Positions 10,833-22,913 of a stretch of 64,000 nucleotides of DNA are shown one piece after another. Made by a program: the position numbers and the translations under genes. Numbering within the stretch: the stretch's first letter is position 1; each line of letters opens with the position of its first letter. The stretch lies in NCBI GenBank assembly GCA_022497145.1, contig MU385862.1, positions 434,001 through 498,000 of the forward strand. The letters are read 5' to 3'. This stretch comes from Rostrohypoxylon terebratum. Taxonomy: Eukaryota > Ascomycota > Sordariomycetes > Xylariales > Hypoxylaceae. The notes under the pieces are model-generated. The model did no database searches and had not been told where the DNA came from. It saw only the letters and a program-made list of their open reading frames with translations.

Positions 10833-13364
10833 ATGGAGTCTATCTCTCGAATATCCAATTTACTCGAGAGCGGTAAGTACTTTACATCCCAGAACATCCC
10901 AAAACACCACGCGACTGGAGTGGGCTAACATGAATCTCCGATCTCCGCTCTCCGTAGCTCGCGAGCTCACTCTCGACGCAGCCCAAGCCGCCCGGAGTTC
11001 ACGAAGCACCGCACGAACATTACCTGTACCACACCTCAAGAAGCTCCTAGACAGCCGGAATGACCGTGAAGTGCTCGATGGACTCCGGCGCGTCATCTCT
11101 GTATGCCTTCAACCCTTCCCAAGCCGAATATAGAGTGCGCCGACTGATCTATTCTACTTATACTTAACTAGATGATGTACCGCCAGCAGAAAACCCTAAC
11201 CTTCTTCTCTTCCGTCGTCAAGAATGTGGCATCGCCAAACATCGAAATCAAGAAATTAGTATACATATACCTTATTCATCATGCCGAACAAGAACCAGAT
11301 ATGGCCCTATTATCTATTAATACCATACAAAAATCCCTGTCCGACTCGAACCCGCAAGTACGAGCCCTCGCCCTACGTACCATGTCCGGCATCCGAGTCC
11401 CAGTCATCAGCCAGATCGTCTCCTTAGCTATCAAAAAGGGCGTCGTCGACATGTCTCCTCACGTACGAAAAGCCGCTGCCCTTGCCATCCCAAAATGTTA
11501 CCGTCTAGAACCAAGCACCCTCCCACAACTATTAGAAAACCTCACGACACTCCTAGGTGACAAGCAGTACTTCGTTGCCGGTGCTGCCGTGAGCGCTTTC
11601 AACGAAATATGCCCCGACAGGGTAGATCTGATCCACAAACACTACAGGAGCCTCGTTAAAAAGATTGTCGATATGGATGAATGGAGCCAACTTGCGATGC
11701 TAAGGATGGTGACAATTTATGCACGGAAATGTTTTCCGAGACGGACTAGAAGGGCAAAAGCAAAGGACAAATCGGCAGATCTACAAGACTTCTACGGGGA
11801 TGCTTCGTCAGAATCTGTATCGGAAGGGGAACAAGTAGTTATCCTTGACCCCGACCTAGTTTTATTGCTTAATTCCATTAAGCCCCTTCTTCAGAGTAGG
11901 AACTCCGGAGTGGTTGTAGCTGTAGCGCGCTGCTACGTGGACATAGGTACCGCCGAATATACAAAAGCCGCCGTTGGCCCGTTGGTTGCTCTCCTACGGG
12001 GAGCGCAAGATATCCAACAAGTTGCGCTCTACAACATAGTTTCCGTCTGTTTAGCGCACCCGGAATCCTTCGTCAGACATGCGTCCCATTTCCTCGTCCG
12101 CGCTACCGACACAGCTCCGGTGTGGGAATTAAAACTCGAAGTTCTCACATTAATCTTTCCTCACAGCCCCTTGCAAATGAAGAGCCTCATACTGAACGAG
12201 CTCGAGCACTTTTCTCGCGGAACAAATAAGTCGCTTGTTCGCGAAGCAGTGCGAGCCATCGGCCGCTGCGCGCAAGGAGACCCCGCGACGGCATCCCGAT
12301 GCATGCGACTTCTGCTCGGACAAATAACAAGTCTAGACGGCACACTAGCCGCCGAGTCGCTGACGGTGATCAGGCACCTTATCCAGCAAGATCCTCAAGC
12401 GCACGTGGGTACCGTCGTGCGCCTGGCGAAGAATCTAGATTCGGCAACCGACCCGCAAGCTCGCGCGACGATCATCTGGCTCGTGGGCGAATTCGCGGGC
12501 CTGAATGGCGAGGACAACATCGCGGCCGACGTGCTGCGCATCCTCCTCAAGGAATTCGCAGACGAGTCGGAGATCGCGAAGCGGCAGATCGTCCTGCTAG
12601 CCGCGAAGGTATACCTGCATCACCTGAACCGGGAGGCAGAGGCGCAGAAGGCGGACGATGGGAAGCAGGGGCCCCCGCCGAACGCGGAGGACGATCACCC
12701 GATTGCCCGCCTGTGGAGGTACGTCTTGCTGCTCGTCCGCTACGACACCTCGTATGACCTGCGCGACCGCACGCGCCTCTACAAGGCGCTGCTCGGCGTG
12801 CCGCAGCTCGCGACGCTGATGCTGCTGGCGCCGAAGCCGGCGCCCCAGGCACCCAGCCCGTCGGAGACGCGAAGGGGCTTCGCGCTCGGGTCCGCGGCGC
12901 TGGTGCTCGCGGGCGGCGGCGGCGTGCACGGGCTCCGCGGGTACGAGAACCTGCCTGAGTGGGTGCCCGAGGGCCGGGAGCCGGATCCGAGGTTAAGGGA
13001 TACCGAGGGCGTTAGGAACGAGTACGCGGATGAGAGGAGGGCTGTTCCTGCTGCGCAGAGGCTGGGGGATGGACGCGCGGTTGCGGGGAGGAGTAATGGG
13101 GTAGGGGGAGCGTCGGCGGTGGGGCCTGGGACGGGCGCGAAGACGTTGGATGATTGGCTTGCTGAGGATGAGGAGGAAGGAGAGGAGGAGGTTGAAGAGG
13201 AAGAGGGGGAAGAGAGTGAGGGAGGTGAAGAAGAAGAAGAAGAGGAAGAGGAAGAAGAATCTGAAGAAGATGACGATGAGGAGGAGGAGGAGGAGGAGGA
13301 GGAGGAAAGCGATCAGGAATCGGATGATGCGAAGGCGGAGTTGGAGGGGTTTCTTAATCGTTGA
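10833..13364 (+). CDS. APL6: AP-3 adaptor complex subunit beta
   Basis: Three exons, 10833-10872, 10958-11100 and 11172-13364, close in frame to give 791 residues. The product is the large beta subunit of the AP-3 clathrin-like adaptor, which carries cargo from Golgi/endosome to the vacuole. The N-terminus (MESISRISNLLES) runs into HEAT/ARM repeats at about residues 50-600, with the family motif IKKLVYIYLIHHAE and SLSDSNPQVRALALRTMSGIRV near residues 90-140. The C-terminus is a very acidic hinge (about residues 720-785) made of Glu/Asp runs encoded by gag/gaa repeats, ending in AELEGFLNR; a folded ear domain is not evident. Exon 1 is only 40 nt, so a start at the Met of exon 3 would wrongly drop 61 residues. 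GC content rises sharply in the second half of exon 3. Confidence 0.93.
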
Positions 13365-13866
13365 CCTTAGACTCTCTTCGCTTCCCTCCCTATCGCATAC
13401 CTATTCAAATACCTCGTCGTGTTTTGGGTAGGGGTGTGGTGAGAATAGAAGATACAGACTTCCCACGGGTGCATGCAATTAGGGCTAGCCATTACTTAGA
13501 ATTAGAGCATTGCCGGCGCATCACGGTAGTTTCCGGCTACCTTGCCCTGGGTATTCATGGATAATGAAGAATTATTATCGAAGAACAAGAATTTGTATGT
13601 CAGAATATGCTTTGGTGGTATAATATGATATGAGAAGCATTTGTGGCGTGCATGTCATGGATGGATTGAATGGGAGAGATATTGTCTAGAGCGGACGTCC
13701 GAATATCACTGTCTGTTCCCAAGTCTTACCATCTATTACGCAAGATCGTTATGATACCTATCTAGCTAGGCATATATCCCAATAAACTTTGCAAACCACA
13801 TAACTCGTACTCAATTCTAACATTCACGTACGTACAGGTCCCTCCACTCAGCAAGCAGAGATCCAT
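13365..13866. other. Convergent intergenic region
   Basis: The 3' ends of APL6 and the RTA1-family gene face each other across 502 bp. No gene or structured repeat was seen. Confidence 0.5.
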
Positions 13867-15147
13867 CTATACCTTCGCAGTCTCCTCCGGCGCCGTCTTC
13901 CGCTCCGTCAGTGTACCCTCGTCGCCCGAAGCCACGGGTTCCCCAGGGCTCTTCTTCTCGCCCTTGCTCTTTCTCCTGAAGCGCTGGGCCTCGCGCTCCG
14001 CCATAGCCGGGAAGAGGAAGCCTGGCGGGAAGGCTGTGAGGAGGATGACGGGGATGACGATGCAGCTGTTATGTTGTTTGTTAGATTGGAAAGCGATTAT
14101 TCATGAATATAGAAAGGAAAGGGAACTCACAAGCCCTCTAGGACAACGAACGACGGCTCGTCTTGCATGATCGGGTTTCCCCAACCACCCGCCATCTCGG
14201 CGATTCTTCCACACGACCCCGTTAGCATGTGTGTCACTTCGCTAAATCGCCAAATTTCGACGCTCAAGACGCTGATAACTCACCGGTAAATACACCGAAT
14301 CAGGATCCCCGCATACGCGCCCGCGACAGCGTACACGAAGTAGCGAAACCTGCGATCCCTCCACGTCGCCAACGCCCTCGCATCATCCTCTGCCACGGCG
14401 CCCTCCTCCCCCTCTCTACCCTCCATACTCTTAACCCACCTCTTCGTCCTGAGGTAGTAATCCGCGACGACGAAGCCGAAGAAGCCCAGCACGGCGCACT
14501 GCAGCGCGATGCCGGCGATGATGACGCGGTCGCCGCTCTCCAGCAGCTCGGGGTGCGTGTACCCGGCGCTGGCGGCGAGGCTGCCGCCGATGGCCTGCAG
14601 CACCAGGCACGACACGTCCGCCGGCACGAAGATGAGCGGGTACAGCCGCGGCCGGATGCGCGACAGCGCCGGGTTGAGCGACAGCGTCGCGTGCTTCAGC
14701 GTCAGGTAGATCGAGATGCAGATCAGCGTCGGCGCCAGGATGATCGCGCAGATCTGAGTCTGAAACGCGCTCGAGTTCCACGGGTTCGCGTGCAGGAGCA
14801 CCCGGGATATGTAGCCTGGGGGTTGGTTGGTTAGTCAGTCGGGCCATGTACAAATATCGCAGGGAAGGATATAGGTAAATGATATCATTTTGTGAAGGCG
14901 CACCTGCGAATTCTAAAATACACCCGGCGGTTAGAGCTGCCGAATATCCCCAAGTCCTCTTCCAGACGCCGGTAGTGACGAGGCCGATCATGCATAGGCC
15001 GAATGCGGCGGCGAGAAATGCATTGACGCCCCGGTTCGGGTAATATCCCAACACCGTCGCTTCGACTGGGCAGATAGGGCTCACTTCGGAGCAGTATCTG
15101 TACGATATGCGTTGGGGCGCACCTGTACTATTCGTGCTGTTCGACAT
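13867..15147 (-). CDS. RTA1-family membrane protein (lipid-translocating exporter type)
   Basis: Four exons on the minus strand, 15147-14904, 14815-14284, 14205-14131 and 14065-13867, close in frame to give 349 residues. Seven hydrophobic segments are visible, as in the fungal RTA1/RTM1 family. Family signatures are present: FAGYISRVL (segment 3), QICAIILAPTLICISIYLTL, FVPADVSCLVLQAIGGSLAA, and the loop beginning RIAEMAGGWGN that leads into SFVVLEGFCIVIPVILLTAFPPG. The C-terminal tail is hydrophilic and Lys/Glu-rich (RRKSKGEKKSPGEPV), ending ETAKV. RTA1 members are linked to resistance to 7-aminocholesterol and to sphingoid long-chain base export; the substrate here cannot be told. All three introns carry GT donors and AG acceptors and are 65-90 nt long. 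The middle exon is strongly GC-rich, which creates long antisense open frames that are not genes. Confidence 0.92.
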
Positions 15148-16191
15148 CTTGTCGAGCTTTCGTGGAGTTTCCCCCTCCTTTTACTTTGTATCGTTGCGAT
15201 CGCCTTGGTATATGTGTATCAACTTGGACTCGGGAAAAAGAGCGCTTATCTAGGATACTTATTAGAAGTTCGCTTGAGTAAGCAACAATACTAATATCCT
15301 AGTAAGTATACTAGATAGCTCGGAAAATAAAAGGAGATAAAAATACCTTGAGCAACTATAACAAAGGATGCTATACTAGGTAAAACTAGATCGGAAAAGA
15401 AGTAAAAGGAGGGTCGATCCCAGCAAGCAAAAATCCAGCAGTATGGTAAGTTAATAAGAAAGCGAGGGAGCCTCATGCACGGATTACGAGCTACCTATTT
15501 CAGGTCCATCGCGCCACGGGTAATCTGACAATCTCGGCATCACTCATCACTGATGGGCAGCAGGGTGGGTATTGATCTCGAGCCGAATCACGAATACGGG
15601 GATGGCGCGAGGAGCCGGCACGGAAAGATTTCGAAAAACGCCCGCGAGGAGGTTACTAAATGCGGTAAAGACGAGATCATAGGCCAGGGAGGCAGGGAGG
15701 GTAAAATAGAACGTCGCTTAGGGATCTGACAGACCTTAAGTGGGCTTCTAGAACCCCCGGTGCCCAGCTCGGTACGCCAGCCGGAGCCATCGAATCTTTC
15801 TCCAGTCGCCAAGCTTTGATATTCAAATATTCAAATACCTTGGTCACATCCATTGGTCTCGGTGTGTTTACTCAAGGATCAAGTGAGATAGATTCGTTGT
15901 GCCACCTGCCTAGCTAGGCATACTGGCCTGAATAATCGAGCCGGTAATTTAAATGTATAACATATTGTAACGCATTGTATTATTGACAAGGCTAGACGGA
16001 ATCTTAGATATGACAGAAATAATACTTTAGATCGATCTGCAGAGGCGGAAGAGGTCTCATCCGGGACGCTACGTCGGCGTAATGTAGATCTTGGACCTAA
16101 AAGCTGCAGCCGCATTTTCTTGATCTGATCATTGCTCATAGATCTGGTGGTATTAGATTTCTTCCTGAAATAGATTTCAATTGGGTGTATC
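15148..16191. other. Intergenic, about 1.0 kb
   Basis: This holds the RTA1 gene promoter and the 3' flank of the dehydrogenase gene. No supported coding region or repeat was seen. Confidence 0.5.
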
Positions 16192-17470
16192 TTATTCCTT
16201 GCCACCAAGGAATCGATAAATGACGGAAAAATCTCTGCCTCTACATGATTCTACTTGTTCCGCCTCTTCATAGACTTGCCTTGCTCGGTCGCCGAGTTCT
16301 AACTTGGCATCGGCTTCTTTGGCAGCCGCGATAGCGAGCTTCAGGTCTTTCTTCATGAGACTGATGCCGAATCCACCAGCGTAGTCTCGACTAGCTGGCG
16401 CGTTTTCAACTACTCCTTTTACCGGATTGTTGACTTCGCTAGGCCAGCATCGACCACTGCTGATATTGATAATATTGGCCAGTGTCTTAGGGTCGAGTCC
16501 CCATCTGATGCCTAGATTCATGCCTTCAGCTGTTGCGATGTTGTTGATCGCCAATATGTAATTGTTAGCTAACTTTGCGCTCAGTCCAGTGCCCTGAACG
16601 CCGCAATGTAGTACTCGTTTTCCCATTCGTAGTAGCAGTGGCTCTAGCTTCGGCACTAGGGCATCAGGGGCACCCAGCATAAAAGTCAACGTGGCTGCGG
16701 TGGCACCTACAACGCCGCCCGACATAGGAGCATCCACAAATTGGCCTTGGTTTGCCTCTGCAACCCAACTGGCAACCTCGCGGGATGATGAAGGGTCGAT
16801 AGTTGAACTGTCGATATATATCCTATTTCTCCTAGGTAAACCTGGAGAAAGTATCTCGCGATACACGCTCTTTACATGAGATGGTTCTGGTAGCACAGTA
16901 ATCACGATGTCCTATTGAGACTTGGTTAGCCTCAAAACCCCAATGCCTTGGCGATGGATGAAATGAAAATATTGATAGGTATCTTCAGAGGATTGGCTTT
17001 AATGTATGTTGATAATCACAGGAAGGTCGGCGAACCGACCCCAACTTAGATCATAGATAGAACAGACTCATCATAGAAATAGAGAAACAACTAGAGGTTT
17101 TGAAGGGACAAAACTCACCGAGTCTTTGGCAGCATCGTTCGCACTCTGTGCAAGGTCAACAGCAGCGCCACCGGTTTGAGAGGCTTTCATCTCCTCCGCT
17201 AGACGTCTCATAGCATCTTTATTGATGTCGAACAATCTTATGGAGTCGTTAGAAGACAGGCTTGACTGAAGATTTTTGGCCATTTGGTAACCCTGGATTC
17301 CGCTCTGTTAGCATTTATCACCCATGCATCATGGAAATGGTTCTAGGAGGTTAGGAACGTACCATCTGGCCCAAGCCAATGAAACCATAGCTCTCTAACC
17401 GTCTCGGTGTTGCCGAGAAAGCCCGTTGTTGAGCTTTAAACAGGTTCCGTGTTACCAAAGCTGCTCTCAT
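16192..17470 (-). CDS. 3-hydroxyisobutyrate dehydrogenase, mitochondrial
   Basis: Three exons on the minus strand, 17470-17363, 17292-17119 and 16911-16192, close in frame to give 333 residues. The enzyme oxidises 3-hydroxyisobutyrate to methylmalonate semialdehyde with NAD in valine breakdown. The N-terminus MRAALVTRNLFKAQQRAFSA is Arg-rich, lacks acidic residues and looks like a mitochondrial presequence. The Rossmann glycine motif is FIGLGQMGYQMAKNL (about residues 30-44), interrupted by intron 1. DAPMSGGVVGA is the substrate-site signature, and the catalytic lysine lies in GLSAKLANNYILA. The end, DFSVIYRFLGGKE, is also typical of the family. Introns are 70 and 207 nt, the second longer than usual here. 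The related GLYR/tartronate-semialdehyde reductases share the fold, but the DFS..Y end favours HIBADH. Confidence 0.94.
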
Positions 17471-18950
17471 GTTGCTCAATGATGACATTCAATCGTTCTG
17501 AAACCTGGGTTGTCCAGGTAAGATCAATTTGAAGTGTCTTTGCCTAGTAGTAGTAGTAGTGGTAGTAGTAGGTACATACATGCTGGATGCTTACAGGCAA
17601 GGGAGTGGCTAAAAAAGCCAGTTGGAGAGGTTGGAGACTTCTCCACGCTCTCCTAAGCCCTGGAGAAGTCGCGGGGTACTGGGGGAGATCCGAGGCCAGC
17701 CATAGCATAGAACCGACCATTGCCGCGTTCTGACTCTCGCTCTTCCAGTTTAAGCCCCAAAGGTCCAAGGTCCAGGTCCAGTGACCTTCAATCAACCAAG
17801 CGATTTGCAGGCCACGATGGCCACAACGTCCACAACGGCCACAATCCGCACATACTGCAGCACATACTGCATATATCGAAGACAGATCGCAGCAGTATCT
17901 CAATCCATTATAATGGAGTGAGAAACATTCTTAAACACCTCCCGACAAGACCGCCGATGAGAGAGAGTCAAGGTTTTGTTTGTTCAAGATGAAATTTTAG
18001 TTTTTTTGGTTGAGAGAAAAATTGAATTTTAAATTGGGAAAACGAGAAAATAAAATGAAATCGATAAAAAAATTTTCGACCCTTGTACAATGGGAAATTT
18101 AGAGCTTGGACCATCCGGCTAGAACCGATGGATCCATCCCTGTACCAGCTCTCTATCCGTTCGTTAATATCCCCTTTTGCTTTGGGGAAGTCGCACCCAA
18201 GGGCCAAGGATCCAGCTCCAGGGCTATGTACAACATACTACATAGTACATAGTACCTAGGTGGTCGTGGGCATGTAGAAATGAGCCGCACGCTGGCGCTT
18301 GGACATATATATGCACATCTATTACCCATATCATTACTCTAGTTTAATACTTTTTTTTTTTTTTTTGGCATTCGTGATTTCTACGTAGCATGGAATCAGG
18401 TGTCATTCAAACGGACTTAGAATACCTAGAGCTGAGCTCAGCTAGCTAAGGGAAGCCAACTATACCTATGCAGTAGGCCCCTTCGTTGTTCCAACCTCAT
18501 ATACCTATATACCTATATCTTCTTCCTTGTTCCGGCGTAACTCGTACTCTGCAGTAGTTCAATCTTCACCTAGCGTTTCCCCAATGTTGAGTTTACCAGT
18601 CACAAGCACATATTAACGAGTGAATTTTCTCTTTTCATTACGAATTTATCGGGATTTGTAGAATACGATGAGCCCTCCCTTTCCAGAAGGGGCCACCGAA
18701 AAGGGGATAGATGTATACATAAGCTATTCCATATAGCTTCGCGAAATCAGAACAGCTAGTCCTGAGGAACTGGGGGTATGTGCAAATATAACAGATGAGT
18801 GACCCGACCTCTCCACCGATTTCAAACCCTCGCAGGATCATGTGGGTTTATTAGAACGGAGAGAACGGAGCGATGACGGGATGGACGGAGAATAGTTGGC
18901 TAGGTAAACAATCAAACACACAGAGAAGAAAGGAGAGACGTCGCAATGGT
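17471..18950. other. Intergenic, about 1.5 kb
   Basis: AT-rich with no supported gene. It includes a tag/tac microsatellite near 17546-17572, an interrupted acggccacaa-like repeat near 17815-17845, a run of 16 T at 18351-18366 and a tacatagtacatagtacctagg stretch near 18238-18260. Confidence 0.5.
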
Positions 18951-20358
18951 CTAAAATACGCCCATAACGTACGGGATTAAAGCACTAGAACAAATTGATT
19001 AGCACATGGCCATCAAGATGGGTAGATGGCGAGATTTCAAAACTTACCCAACCGCAAGGGTCGCACTGAGACCAACCAACGCCCGGTTTCTGACACGCTC
19101 TTTTCTTAGCTGTACTTCTGTCTTTTCGGTCTTGGTCTTTTTAGATTGCGGTTCCTCCGAAACTTCAGCTGCAGCTTCTCCTCCTTCTTCCTCTTCCTCA
19201 GTAGCGATATCATCAGCCTTTCTCTTGCCCTTGGTGCTTGAACCAGACGATGCCGCGGTCTCGGCAGCGGCAATTCTGACCATCTCCTTCGCCTCTTCGA
19301 TCATCCGAGCAGCTTCATCGGGACTAGGCTCTCCGCTGATGGGAAGTTCCAATTCGACAGCAGTTTGCGTCGTCTCAACATTGCCGCGGAACTCCACTTC
19401 TTGGCCAACCTTGATCTGCACCTTATGCTCTTCCTCAGTCGGGGCAAAGACAACAGCAGGTTCCTTTTCAATAGTTTTAATAGCAACCTCTTCCGTGGCA
19501 GCATTAGACGCAGTGTCTTCATCTGTCCTAGTACCGTTGGTAGTGGGCTCGACTTCTTCCTTAACGGGCGGGATATCCGTGGGGGATAGTTGAGGCGCCG
19601 CGGCGGCGGCAGCAGCAGCAGCCTTAGAAGTTCGTTTCCGCGGAGATGCGATAGCTCGCTTTTTCGAGGGACTAGCTGAGCGGCGGCTACGCGTGCTACG
19701 GGGAAGCGACGATGGGGTCGGCGGTGCGAGAACCGGTTGTGTGGACTGGAGACCTTCGAATTTGGGTGGTGCTGTGATTCTCTTGGGCGGGCTATCTGGC
19801 GCGTTTGTGATGGCGATGTCGGCCGGGTCTAGAAGAGCGGTAATCCAAGGAGTGATTCGATACTCGTCGGCAAGAGCCAACGCTTGCTCAGGCGGGATCC
19901 AGACGTTTCCAGCAGTCTCTTCGTGGCTTGTCGTGGGTAACGATTTGATAAACTTGCGCTCCATCTCCTCTTCGACTGCTTCGGCATAAGGGAAAGTCGC
20001 CTTGAACATTCCGGTCGCAGATACGTATCCGTCCTGGCTGCGACGCATGAGGAAGTACGAGTTTGGCGATGACTTAAATATGCCGGAAGTGATGCCCTTT
20101 GGCAAAGGAGCTCGCAAATGCGCATAATCGAAGGCACCTAGACTAGAAGGATCAACATCTCCTGCGGTGCCCGCAGCAACCATCTTCGCGGTCAATTGGG
20201 TCTGACCCAGACGTCGGCGCGAAACCAGCTCATGGTCTGAAAAGTATGTTAGTTATGCAGATCAACAATCATAAAAATGGAAGGGACTCAGTACAGGGCG
20301 GGATTTCATCCGTCATCAGAGGGTTATGCTTGTTGGGAAGATGTCTCGAGGCGGCCAT
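18951..20358 (-). CDS. BQT4: BQT4-like inner nuclear membrane protein with KilA-N/APSES domain and C-terminal tail anchor
   Basis: Three exons on the minus strand, 20358-20295, 20236-19048 and 18984-18951, close in frame to give 428 residues. Residues 1-60 include LPNKHNPLMTDEIPPYHELV and SRRRLGQTQL. The KilA-N/APSES-type domain spans about 60-170 (GIFKSSPNSYFLMRRSQDGY, SATGMFKATFPYAEA, WIPPEQALALADEYRI). A basic Ser/Arg/Lys segment (about 210-250) and an acidic region follow. The last 22 residues, ALVGLSATLAVGALIPYVMGVF, form one hydrophobic segment, half of it encoded by the 34-nt final exon. This layout matches fission yeast Bqt4, which ties telomeres and heterochromatin to the inner nuclear membrane. 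Such proteins are often annotated only as APSES transcription factors. The splice GG|GTAAGT...TTCTAG|TGC is well formed with a GCTAATC branch site. Confidence 0.88.
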
Positions 20359-22913
20359 TTTGTGAAGATTTTTGAGACGCGACCGAGTTGAAGGGGATTG
20401 CGCGGAAGGCTCGTGTTGGGTTTCAATTCGCGACGAGCGATGGGTGGCAAATCAGACCAAAATTAATTAGTATTTCAGAAGAACTGGGGCTGGGGCTGGT
20501 CGCCGGGTTAGCAGTTGTTTGCCATGGAGTCGCGCGTAGATGCGATGCGATGCGATGTCGCCGGTGACCGTGGCTGCGTGGAAGCGCGCGAGCTTACGGA
20601 CTCTCGAATAGGCGGGTCGCCAGGATGGATCAGACTCACGATTATGGATGTGGATGTGGAAATTGGTCTGGTCGGGAAGAGAATGCTACTTGTATGTATG
20701 TATGTATATAGATAAGTGCTACACACCAAGATGGACGGCGCTGTGCAATAAGTGAAGATGAAAATAGAATTGTTGTGGTCACAAAAAGCACAGAAGGAAA
20801 GGGGTTCGATGGAGATGTGACACCCGGCGCAAAGAAATCGAGACGATTTTTTTGAGGCGAATGTCAGGAAAAAGGACAAGGTCGAGAAGCACTTTGAGGG
20901 AGGGTACGAAGTAGGCGAGGAAGAATTGGGAAGAAAGCTGGGGGGAAAGACCCGTTCGCGTGCTTGCCTGCTTGCTTGCTGCTGCTACCAATGTTACTGC
21001 TACTACCGCTGCTACCTGCTAGTCAAGGTTGTCAAGGTTGTCAAGGGTGTCAAGGGTATCAAGGGTGTCAGCACCAGTCGCGAAATAAAAATTGGTGAAT
21101 TACCTCGAAGGGCTTAGCGGCCTCCGCTCATGTCGATAATGGACCCAATAGGAAGTAGAATGTGTGACAGGGATCATAAAGTCCTGCTCACTCCTGCTTC
21201 GCAGAGAGAGATAAAAAGCTCGGACCAAGACCTTTCCAGGAACACACGTGTTGTACTCAGTTCGTCGCGGCTGCAGCTAGCACCGAATGGGAATGGGCGG
21301 TTGGCGAAGTACAAATTTAACAGTATAATGATACAGTATACAGCAGTATAATTTACTATGCGGATTGCGGATCGCGGATGCCGTTCGTCTTGTGGAATTT
21401 GGATTCAGCAAGAGGGCACGTCATATTAATGTTGTACGTAGTAAACTCAATTTGAGCAGAGCTATTATCTCAAAAATCTAAATAAACATAATTTGATTTC
21501 ATTCTTTGTACGCGTCTCAATTCATTTCATCTCATCTTTACTTCTATACTCCTATTCAATAAGTACTTATGTTCAATACAAAACTCGATTCGATTTCATA
21601 AACGCCCAGATTCCAAGCCATAAGCCATAAGCCGTATACTCCATACATAAAAGGGCAGAATGTGGTTATGGCGACGAGACCGTGCCTCCTTTTCAATCCA
21701 CCTCCCCTTAATCTCTCTCTCGCGTTATAAAAAATTGACAGATGTTAACCGCTCATTCATAATTTATGTTCACCATAAACTATGAATGATGTATTCAGCA
21801 TCTCAGGTTTCTTCATGTTCAAAAATCATAACCTTGGATTTCCTATAGCCTACCTACCTATATATACTACATATATGTACCTGGTAACTTTTCTTATCAG
21901 CCAAATAAAGGTACTATAGGTAATATATATCGATCCTTATCATACGGTAACCCCAAAAGACGTCTAAATAGTAGTAGCACTAAGCCATGCGGTGTTAACG
22001 TCCGGAACACCTAGGACGCATGCATAACTCTCTATTAACTCCGACTTGGTATCATCCCACGGATGTCAGGCAGCGTCATGTATCACCGGCGCAAGAGTCA
22101 AGCAACTAAGTACAAGACAAGCGCAACTTTCACTTGACAGCATAGAACTTGACACTATACCTGCAGCACTAGTACAGAAAAACAATAGAGGCCTAGAAGC
22201 ATGAAAGGCCGATCAGACACAGTCGGGACGAAAGAGGACAAAAGGGAAAAGGAGACGAAACAGAGACCCCCTCGAATGGCCGCCCACGCCCAGTGGTGCC
22301 TCTTAATAAGAGAATAATATTCTTCGACGTTCAATGTCCTTCTAGCCCCGCTGCACCGCTACAACTTCGAGCTGCACTTCTGCATCTCCGCAGCTCTTAA
22401 GAAGGATAGAGCACCCAGGCAGGCCGGAGCCACAAGGACCACAAAAATAGACCAGAAAGACCAGAAAGTCCTTAAAAAGTCCCCAGTTCTTGTGACATCT
22501 AGTCGTATGCACCGGTATTATTTCATCCCACTTTCTTTGTACATAGTACCAGACCTCCAGCTACGAATACCGGACCTATCTGACCTACTAGACCTACCAG
22601 ACCTACCAGACGCTACCTAGATCGGCGTACCACTACTATTGTATTACAAGGAACAAGGTACACAACCTCAAAGTATCTTTTTAGCTTGCCCCACTACCAT
22701 AATTACACCTCTGCCAAGTACCAGTCCATCACCGCCAGTCTACCCCTCCTACCTATTTCGCTGAGCGACAAGACGCCAACGTCGTCCCTTTATTTACTCC
22801 TTTCCAAACAAAAACTCAAAAAAACCTAGATTCACCTTCTCACCGTTTGCTTACCGTAGATATCCTCTCCCTGTCTCTGTTTTTGGAATTTTGTCATTTG
22901 TTAACTGCAAAAG
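20359..22913. other. Intergenic, about 2.6 kb, divergent promoters of BQT4-like gene and Rho GDI
   Basis: No supported gene. Contents are a 9-bp minisatellite at 21022-21066, an imperfect 15-bp hairpin at 21754-21788 with a 5-base loop, gaccta(c)cag-type repeats near 22550-22615, and a C/T-rich leader before the Rho GDI start at 22914. Confidence 0.55.
21022..21066. repeat. 9-bp minisatellite, unit gtcaaggtt/gtcaagggt
   Basis: Five head-to-tail units, two gtcaaggtt followed by two gtcaagggt and one atcaagggt. Confidence 0.85.

Noticed and set aside
12299..12929. Several long open frames on both strands within APL6
   Set aside because: They are shadows caused by high GC in the third exon of APL6; the APL6 frame has clear family motifs.
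14229..14834. Plus-strand 201-codon frame and a 238-codon minus frame
   Set aside because: Both are GC-rich shadows or unspliced read-through of the RTA1 gene; the spliced model keeps seven membrane segments.
21754..21788. 15-bp imperfect hairpin
   Set aside because: Short, one mismatch, AT-rich and without a T-run or known motif; no function can be supported.
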